Origin: Vulcanimicrobiota bacterium | GTDB taxonomy: Bacteria; Vulcanimicrobiota; Vulcanimicrobiia; Vulcanimicrobiales; Vulcanimicrobiaceae | Reading direction: 5' to 3' | DNA length: 9,923 bases | Assembly: GCA_003167055.1 (NCBI GenBank) | Contig: PMUE01000225.1 | Span: 1 to 9,923, forward strand | In this document: in pieces, positions 5,021-9,923 of the stretch | How positions within the stretch are numbered: position 1 is the first letter of the stretch | Layout: each line of letters opens with the position of its first letter | Position numbers and translations under genes: made by a program | Notes under the pieces: generated by a model | Seen by the model: only the letters and a program-made list of their open reading frames with translations | Told to the model about the DNA's origin: nothing | The model's database searches: none

Positions 5021-6692
5021 ATTTCATTTCTCGCCCCGGCCGAATCGCGCCGCCGAGATCGCCTGGCAGCCGTGGAGCGAGGATGCCTTTGCGCGCGCGG
5101 AGCGCGAAGACAAACCCATTCTGCTCTCGATCTCTGCGGTGTGGTGCCACTGGTGTCATGTGATGGACGAAACGAGCTATTCCGACGCAGGCGTCATCGA
5201 CACCATCAATGCGCGATACGTGCCGGTACGGGTCGACAATGACGAGCGTCCCGATGTCAACGCGCGCTACAACATGGGCGGCTGGCCCACCACCGCGTTT
5301 CTGACGCCCGACGGCTCGCTGCTCACCGGCGCGACCTATCTCCCGCCGGACAATATGCAGCGCGCCCTTGACGAGGTCGCCGCTTTCTACGCCGAACGCA
5401 AAGACGATATCGCCGAGAAAACGCGTGAGATCCGCACCGCGCGTACGACCTACGACATCGCACCGCCGGAGACGCTGACGCCGACACTAGTCGACGCGTA
5501 TGCTGCGTCGCTGTTGGCAGCATACGACGAAGAGTTCGGCGGGTTCAACGAAGCGCCGAAGTTTCCGCAACCCGAAGTGCACGAGTTCTTACTCGCCTAT
5601 TGGCGTCTATCGGGCGATGTACGCTACTACGAAATCGTCGCGCATACGATGCGCGCGATGGCGCACGGTGGCATGTACGATGCGGTCGAGGGCGGCTTCT
5701 TCCGCTATTCGACGACGCGCGATTGGTCGATTCCGCACTACGAGAAGATGGCTGAGGATCACGCCGGGCTGCTGCGCGTGCTCGCGCAACTGCAGCTCTG
5801 GGCGCCGAGCGCGCTTGTCCACGGCGATCTCGAACGCACGATTGCCTACGTGCGTACGGTGCTGCGCGATGCGCAAACCGGATTCTTCGCCGGCAGCCAA
5901 GACGCCGACGAGCACTATTACACGCTGCCGCTCGACGAGCGCCAAAAGCTGGAAGCACCGTTTGTCGATCGGCGTTCGTACTCGAATTGGACCGCGGCGC
6001 TGGCCGGCGCATTCGCCTGGTGCGGCATCGCACTCGAGGATCGATCGCTGATCGACGACGCACTGCAGACGCTCGATACCCTACACGAGCGCGTGCGCGA
6101 TCCAAGCGGGCTGCTCTATCACGTCGTCGCTCCAGGTGAGGGACCGCGCGTCACCGGATTGCTCGGCGATCAAGTCGCGTACCTTCGCGCGCTACTCGAC
6201 GCCTACGAGATCAGCGGTGAAGCGCGCCTGCTGGAGCGCGCAAAGGCCCATGCCGGCGCAACGATCGCAGCCTTCGGCGCGGACGACGGCGGGTTTTACG
6301 ACCGCGCGAATCGCGACACGCTCGGCCGGCTCGACGTTCCCGATCGTCCGATCACCGAAAACGGTTTGATGATCGAGAGCTTGCTGCGACTGAGCGTCCT
6401 ACTGCACGAGCCGATCTATCGCGAGCGCGCGCAGAGCACGTTACTGCTCTATGTGAAAAGCTTCGCGCGCGCCATGTCGTTTTCGGCGGCCTATGTGCGT
6501 GGGCTGGCGCGCTATCTCGCGCCCGAGGTCAGCGTGCGCATCACCGGCGACCTCGCCGCGGGGGCGCCCCTGCGCCGGGCAGCCCGGCAGCTCCCCTCCC
6601 CCTTCGTGGCGGTCGAGAGCGACCCGGCCGGCGCCACCGCCGCCTATCTCTGCGAGGGCACCGCCTGCCGGCCGCTCGAGCTGAAACACTAA
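5010..6692 (+). CDS. DUF255/YyaL-type thioredoxin-fold protein
   Basis: The protein has 560 residues and two parts. Residues about 10-125 form the thioredoxin-like DUF255 domain: KPILLSISAVWCHWCHVM with the Cys46-His-Trp-Cys49 pair, then RVDNDERPDVNARY and GGWPTTAFLTPDG, whose P93 sits where the thioredoxin cis-proline lies. The rest (about 150-560) is the alpha/alpha-barrel, glycosidase-like part, marked by GGFNEAPKFPQPEVHEFLL, GGMYDAVEGGFFRYST, IPHYEKMAEDHAGLL and FFAGSQDADEHYY. It ends with a Cys pair (YLCEGTACRPL), as in the family. The SPATA20/YyaL/SSP411 group has no proven reaction. At 560 residues it is shorter than the usual 650-700, and the region before CHWC lacks the common SPYL...HNPVDW block. 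GTG 5010 is favoured because GGAG (4997-5000) lies 9 bases upstream; ATG 5013 is equally in frame. It overlaps the stop of the small membrane protein gene. Confidence 0.9.
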   Translation: MMTEFHFSPRPNRAAEIAWQPWSEDAFARAEREDKPILLSISAVWCHWCHVMDETSYSDAGVIDTINARYVPVRVDNDERPDVNARYNMGGWPTTAFLTPDGSLLTGATYLPPDNMQRALDEVAAFYAERKDDIAEKTREIRTARTTYDIAPPETLTPTLVDAYAASLLAAYDEEFGGFNEAPKFPQPEVHEFLLAYWRLSGDVRYYEIVAHTMRAMAHGGMYDAVEGGFFRYSTTRDWSIPHYEKMAEDHAGLLRVLAQLQLWAPSALVHGDLERTIAYVRTVLRDAQTGFFAGSQDADEHYYTLPLDERQKLEAPFVDRRSYSNWTAALAGAFAWCGIALEDRSLIDDALQTLDTLHERVRDPSGLLYHVVAPGEGPRVTGLLGDQVAYLRALLDAYEISGEARLLERAKAHAGATIAAFGADDGGFYDRANRDTLGRLDVPDRPITENGLMIESLLRLSVLLHEPIYRERAQSTLLLYVKSFARAMSFSAAYVRGLARYLAPEVSVRITGDLAAGAPLRRAARQLPSPFVAVESDPAGATAAYLCEGTACRPLELKH

Positions 6693-6693
6693 A

Positions 6694-6704
6694 GGCGCCG
6701 GCGC
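6694..6704. repeat. GC-only palindrome after the DUF255 stop
   Basis: Two bases after the TAA lies GGCGCCGGCGC, which contains a perfect 10-base palindrome (GCGCCGGCGC, 6695-6704) and the nested GGCGCC. It could form a short stem, but no T-run follows, so a terminator role is not supported. The next gene starts 27 bases further on with its own strong ribosome binding site. Confidence 0.5.
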
Positions 6705-6716
6705 GTAGAGAGAGGT

Positions 6717-6721
6717 GGAGG
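6717..6721 (+). promoter_or_regulatory. Ribosome binding site of the TM2 protein gene
   Basis: A purine-rich run (6709-6723) contains GGAGG, 9 bases before the ATG at 6731. This is a canonical Shine-Dalgarno and fixes the start of the following gene. With the CVNH site it is one of only two strong ones in front of annotated genes here. Confidence 0.8.
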
Positions 6722-6730
6722 AACACCGCC

Positions 6731-7135
6731 ATGACGCCGTATGCCCAGATGTTGCTCGCCTACGTCCGCCCCGAAGCCCAGGGCGTGTACGCCTATGAGT
6801 ATGAGCGCTATGCTAAGGACTCAGCTGTTGCGCTCGTGCTAACGATCTTTTTCGGAATCATCGGTGGTGAATCGTACTACATCGGTGACTGGAAGCGCGG
6901 CGTTTGGATGACGATCGCGATGTTTAGCGGCATCGGCATGTTCATCAGCGTCCCGCTCTGGATCGCGCGCTGCTTTACGATCCAAGGTGAGTGCGAGTCG
7001 TACAACGATTACGTCGCCTGGCTGATCGCCTGCCGGTACGTTTCTCAGACCAACGCCGTGCAGCCGCCGCAGCCCGCACCGCCATCGGGCAAACGCCCGG
7101 TGATCGGCGGCCTGCCGATGGTTACACGCGCATAG
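6731..7135 (+). CDS. TM2-domain membrane protein
   Basis: The protein has 134 residues. A short soluble N-terminus rich in Tyr (YVRPEAQGVYAYEYERYAKD) is followed by two hydrophobic helices, about 32-48 and 57-80, joined by a tight turn with GGESYYIGDWKRG. This helix-turn-helix with a G-x-x-G-x-x-x-Y-x-G-D-x-x-x-G core resembles the TM2 domain, and PLWIARCF at the end of helix 2 fits the usual PxW step. The C-terminal tail (about 105-134) is Pro-rich and probably disordered. Cysteines at 81, 88 and 101 lie just after the second helix. TM2 proteins have no general function. The gene stands 38 bases after DUF255 with its own ribosome binding site and converges on the membrane protein gene at 7152. 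Confidence 0.75.
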   Translation: MTPYAQMLLAYVRPEAQGVYAYEYERYAKDSAVALVLTIFFGIIGGESYYIGDWKRGVWMTIAMFSGIGMFISVPLWIARCFTIQGECESYNDYVAWLIACRYVSQTNAVQPPQPAPPSGKRPVIGGLPMVTRA

Positions 7136-7139
7136 CGCG
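7127..7139 (+). other. Short GC hairpin at the TM2 gene stop
   Basis: CGCGC (7127-7131) and GCGCG (7135-7139) can pair around a three-base loop that holds the start of the TAG stop codon. The stem is short, fully GC, and has no T-run after it. It could slow polymerase between the two convergent genes, but this is weak support for a terminator. Confidence 0.3.
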
Positions 7140-7151
7140 AGCGAAGCCGCG

Positions 7152-8288
7152 TCAGTTCGTTCGAACGAACGAATTCCAGAACCAGACGCCCCACAGTCCG
7201 ACGGCACACGAATACAGGATGAGCGCTTTGCCCCACACGGCAAGGCGCTCTTTCGCTGCCAAGAACATCAGCGCGACTAAAAATGGCTCGAAGTCGAGCG
7301 CGTGCCGCATCCCAAACTGCGCAAACCCGTTGACGTAATACACAAAGTTCGGCGCTGCGCAGAGCACGGTGGCAACCCAGAGCGCGGCGACCCACCGCCA
7401 CGGGCGGCGCGCAAAGAACGCCAGCACGAGTGCCGGCGAGGTCCAGGTGAGCGCTACGCCGCTGATCGTCGGCTGATACCACGGATAGGTCGCGAGGCGT
7501 TCCGGCGCTTGCACGAAAAACGACCACAGCTCGTACGGAAAATACTGCAAGCGAAACGGCGACCCGGTCGGCATGCCGGCTTGGTCTTGATGATACCACG
7601 TGGTGTAGCCGATATCGTACCAGGTGCCCCAGCGCGCGAGATTGTAGCCGATCCACACCAGCGCGATCGGCACCAGCGCCGCGGCAAACGATCGTACACG
7701 CTCGCGATCGCCAAGCAGATACGCGTACACCGGCACCGCGAGCACCAAATCAAAGCGCGAGAAGACTGCACAACCGGCCCACAGTGCGACAAGCCACGCG
7801 CGCTTCGCACCGGCAAGCTCGACCAGCGCGAGCATCGTAAAGCACACCGCGCTGACGTGCGCGATGAACCATACGTCGCCGAGCATCGCGCACCACAAGA
7901 GATCGGTCCCCGCCAGAAGGAACGCGCAGATCCACGCGATGCTGGTGCGGCGTACTCCAAAGCGCTCGCCAAGCTCCCACGCCGCGCCGATGGCAACGGC
8001 GGCAAGCACCAGCGCCAAGCCGGTTTGGTTCGTTCGCGCTCCGAAGAGCGCCACCAGCGGCACGAGCAGCAACGCCGGCAGCGGGCCTTCGATCACGAAA
8101 TAATGGCCATTGTACGGCAACGCATCGATGAAGGCACCTGGCCAGTCGATCCACGTGTGACCCGCTAACAGCGCCTGCGCCAACAGCACGAAGTTGTTAT
8201 ATGGCGTTGAACGAAGTTGCGATACGAACGCCGTCACGACGAAGGCGACGAGGGCAGCAGCGTGCGCCGGCCGAATTCGTGCGGTCAA
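7152..8288 (-). CDS. Polytopic membrane protein, probable GT-C-type glycosyltransferase
   Basis: The TTG at 8288 gives 378 residues with about ten hydrophobic helices spread over the whole length, starting at residues 10-25. Between helices 1 and 2 lies a soluble loop of about 40 residues with STPYNNFVLLAQALLAGHTW, then IDWP and YFVIEGPLPALLLVP. An acidic first outer loop like this is the layout of GT-C enzymes (PMT/ArnT-like), which move sugars from lipid carriers outside the membrane. A second large loop around 235-290 (TTWYHQDQAGMP) and the late GMRHALDFEPF segment also fit. No motif proves the activity or substrate, so it is only a probable glycosyltransferase. The frame is open up to an ATG at 8441, but that part is antisense-like and polar. 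The TTG overlaps the upstream TGA (minus-strand TTGA), matching the coupled style of this operon. Confidence 0.65.
   Translation of the reverse strand: MTARIRPAHAAALVAFVVTAFVSQLRSTPYNNFVLLAQALLAGHTWIDWPGAFIDALPYNGHYFVIEGPLPALLLVPLVALFGARTNQTGLALVLAAVAIGAAWELGERFGVRRTSIAWICAFLLAGTDLLWCAMLGDVWFIAHVSAVCFTMLALVELAGAKRAWLVALWAGCAVFSRFDLVLAVPVYAYLLGDRERVRSFAAALVPIALVWIGYNLARWGTWYDIGYTTWYHQDQAGMPTGSPFRLQYFPYELWSFFVQAPERLATYPWYQPTISGVALTWTSPALVLAFFARRPWRWVAALWVATVLCAAPNFVYYVNGFAQFGMRHALDFEPFLVALMFLAAKERLAVWGKALILYSCAVGLWGVWFWNSFVRTN
7155..7170. repeat. Perfect 16-base palindrome at the GT-C gene end
   Basis: GTTCGTTCGAACGAAC reads the same on both strands. It covers the last codons of the GT-C-like gene and sits 19 bases past the stop of the convergent TM2 gene. 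It can fold as a 6-pair stem with a TCGA loop on either RNA, or serve as a dimeric protein site. No T-run accompanies it. Confidence 0.7.
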
Positions 8289-8977
8289 ATGGTCGGGAGC
8301 GTCGCCTGCGGGAGCGGTTGAGGCGGCTGGAATGTTGAGGGTGGTAAACTCTGCGGGAAGCGATAATCGCTCCAGGTGATCCGCTCGCGTGCCGGTTTGC
8401 CGCCGACTTGCGCGGTGGCGGCGGCAACGACCGGCATCCAATACTTGCCGAAAGGCCCGAACTCAACCTCGCCGCTGCCTTCGACGCCCTCATTGCCGCT
8501 CAGAAAGTGGACGGCGCGCGGAAGGAAGTTCGAGCCGTCGATCGTCAATCGGTCGATTCGAGCACCGGGAGAATGATTTAACGGCGTCGCTTCGTAGACG
8601 TAGTCAAAATGCCGGCCGTCCTTTACGGTTCCGAGAAAGAGCAGCTCGTACGACTCGGTGCTCGGCGCAAAGCGAGCGATCGCATAACGATCCACATGCC
8701 GTGAGATGCGCACCACCTTGCGAAGCAACGTTATTCCATCCACTGAAAGAGTATCGTCGCGCACGTCGAGTCCGCTTCGATAAATTCGATGGTGTTGCTC
8801 GATGTTGCTCGGCCCGACCTGTGAGACGGTGTAGGAGAAGACGACGACTTTCGGGGCGGAGGCCGCAACGAGTGCCAAAGCGTATCGCTGCAAAACGTAT
8901 TGCGAGTCGAGGAGATTTGCGCTCGCACCCACCGACCCCACCAGTGCAAGTATCGAAATCGCTCGCAAGCGGCTCAC
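8285..8977 (-). CDS. Exported protein of unknown function
   Basis: The protein has 230 residues. Residues 1-20 look like a signal peptide: Arg at 3 and 5, a hydrophobic core, and A-S-A before N21. The mature part is mostly alternating polar/hydrophobic segments suggesting beta strands (VVVFSYTVSQVGP, HHRIYRSGLDVRDD, SYELLFLGTV, FDYVYEATPL, IDRLTIDG, GSGEVEFGPFGKYWMP), ending RITWSDYRFPQSLPPSTF and a Pro/Gln-rich tail. The strand pattern recalls LolA-like periplasmic carrier folds, but no diagnostic motif was seen, so I make no functional claim. The GTG at 8977 overlaps the alaS stop by four bases (GTGA), and its own TGA overlaps the TTG of the following membrane protein. It is therefore part of a tightly coupled three-gene unit. 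Its export suggests it works outside the cytoplasm, possibly with the membrane protein. Confidence 0.75.
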   Translation of the reverse strand: MSRLRAISILALVGSVGASANLLDSQYVLQRYALALVAASAPKVVVFSYTVSQVGPSNIEQHHRIYRSGLDVRDDTLSVDGITLLRKVVRISRHVDRYAIARFAPSTESYELLFLGTVKDGRHFDYVYEATPLNHSPGARIDRLTIDGSNFLPRAVHFLSGNEGVEGSGEVEFGPFGKYWMPVVAAATAQVGGKPARERITWSDYRFPQSLPPSTFQPPQPLPQATLPTI

Positions 8978-9923
8978 GTCAGCACGGCGTCGCGAATCGC
9001 TTGGAGGGCCGCCTCGGCACCGGCGCCGTCGCTTCCGCCGCCCTGCGCCAACGCCGCCTGACCGCCGCCTTTACCTGCGACCAGCGGAGCCGCCAGCTTC
9101 ATCAGTTTGCCCGCGTGAATGCCGTCACCGATCAGATCTTCGCTCGCGCTGACCAAAAGGCTGACGCTGCCGTCATCGATACCAGCCAACGCCACGACGC
9201 CGCTGCGAAAGCGATTTCGGATCGCCGTGTTGAGATGGCGAAGGGCTTCGCCGTTGGCTTCATGGAGCACCGCGCCGACAAAGGCGCGATTCCCTTTTCG
9301 CTCGGCCTTTGCTACGTATACGTCGGCATCGGCTGCCGCAAATCGAGCGCGCAGCTGCCCAACTGCCGTCTGCATCTCTTTGAGGTCGCGGTGCATCCGC
9401 TCGAACCGCTCGAGCAACTCGTCGGGCGCTGCCGACATCGAAGCCGAAAGCGTGCCGATGAGGTCGCTCTGCTTGTCGACGTACTCCTCGGCAGCCGCCG
9501 AAACGCATGACTCGATCCGGCGAATGCCGCTGCCGATCGACGATTCCGACAAAATTACGAAAAGTCCCAGCTCGCCGGTTGAGTGCGAATGCGTACCGCC
9601 GCAGAATTCAATGGAAGGCCCCGCCTCAACGACGCGAATCATGTCGCCGTACTTTTCCCCGGCCATCCAAATTGCTCCGGTCTTTCTCGCTTCCTCGAGC
9701 GGAAGCACGCGTGTGACCAGATGCGCGTCGTCGCGGATCATCTCGTTGACGCGATGGGCGACGGCACGCCGTTGTTCGGTCGTCAGCGCGCCCTTCGGCC
9801 AGCGGAAGTCGAAGCGCATGCGGTCGATGCCCACCCAGGAACCGGCTTGGTTGACCTCGTCGCCGAGCACGTCTTTGAGCGCGCGCTGCAGCAAGTGCGC
9901 CGAGGTGTGATGCCGCCGGATCT
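8974..9923 (-). CDS. alaS: Alanyl-tRNA synthetase, C-terminal part (cut by window edge)
   Basis: About 315 codons are present, the last third of an enzyme usually near 870 residues that charges tRNA-Ala. The frame is open through base 9923, so the aminoacylation domain lies outside the window. The visible part starts inside the editing domain, with RRHHTSAHLLQRAL giving the zinc motif H-x3-H (9909-9895) and CGGTHSHSTGELG giving C-x3-H (9603-9589). This domain removes Ser or Gly mischarged on tRNA-Ala. A coiled-coil-like stretch (SAAPDELLERFERMHRDLKE) leads to the C-terminal DHHA1/C-Ala domain with LVAGKGGGQAALAQGGG. Nothing is missing in the visible part. The stop TGA overlaps the GTG of the exported-protein gene by four bases, so alaS heads the minus-strand unit that runs to 7152. 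Confidence 0.96.
   Translation of the reverse strand, partial: IRRHHTSAHLLQRALKDVLGDEVNQAGSWVGIDRMRFDFRWPKGALTTEQRRAVAHRVNEMIRDDAHLVTRVLPLEEARKTGAIWMAGEKYGDMIRVVEAGPSIEFCGGTHSHSTGELGLFVILSESSIGSGIRRIESCVSAAAEEYVDKQSDLIGTLSASMSAAPDELLERFERMHRDLKEMQTAVGQLRARFAAADADVYVAKAERKGNRAFVGAVLHEANGEALRHLNTAIRNRFRSGVVALAGIDDGSVSLLVSASEDLIGDGIHAGKLMKLAAPLVAGKGGGQAALAQGGGSDGAGAEAALQAIRDAVLT

Noticed and set aside
5545..6105. Minus-strand open frame inside the DUF255 gene
   Set aside because: It is very Arg-rich with no recognisable domain, and lies opposite conserved DUF255 motifs.
8289..8441. Longer start for the GT-C-like protein
   Set aside because: The added part overlaps the exported-protein gene in another frame, is polar, and would put a disordered stretch before the first helix; the TTGA overlap is a better start.
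8389..9510. Plus-strand open frame of 373 codons across the exported-protein gene and alaS
   Set aside because: It is antisense to alaS, which has clear zinc and DHHA1 motifs, and has an Arg-rich shadow composition.

Overview
This is a GC-rich window (roughly 60% or more by eye) with almost no intergenic space, from a free-living bacterium outside the common model groups. Short gaps, many overlapping stop/start pairs, GTG and TTG starts, weak Shine-Dalgarno sites and this mix of families (split LigD/Ku repair, AIM24, a cyanovirin-fold lectin, DUF255, a GT-C-like membrane protein behind alaS) would fit an uncultured soil phylum such as Eremiobacterota. That assignment is inferred from gene style only and has low confidence.

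Layout: (1) 2-646, plus strand: the C-terminal part of an AIM24-family protein, cut by the left edge. (2) 660-4725, minus strand: a bacterial non-homologous end-joining (NHEJ) block. In transcription order it holds a possible 32-residue membrane peptide, a phosphoesterase-plus-ligase LigD protein, a separate LigD polymerase protein whose GTG start overlaps the ligase stop (TAGTG), Ku, and a secreted two-repeat cyanovirin-N-homology (CVNH) protein whose ribosome binding site overlaps the Ku stop codon. (3) 4733-7135, plus strand: a small three-helix membrane protein overlapping a DUF255/YyaL-type thioredoxin-fold protein, then a TM2-domain membrane protein. (4) 7152-9923, minus strand: the C-terminal third of alanyl-tRNA synthetase (cut by the right edge), a secreted protein of unknown function, and a polytopic GT-C-like membrane protein. 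These three are joined by 4-base stop/start overlaps.

The best-understood unit is the NHEJ block. Ku would bind double-strand break ends and recruit LigD, the polymerase would fill in, the phosphoesterase would clean 3' ends and the ligase would seal. All catalytic motifs looked for are present, so the split enzyme looks functional. The less expected parts are its two ends: a candidate single-helix peptide 5 bases before the ligase, and a secreted lectin-fold protein that appears translationally linked to Ku. No RNA genes, CRISPR arrays, insertion sequences or phage genes were seen. No stretch above 300 bases lacks a gene; the longest gaps are 2013-2099 and the region between the two divergent units around 4622-4732.
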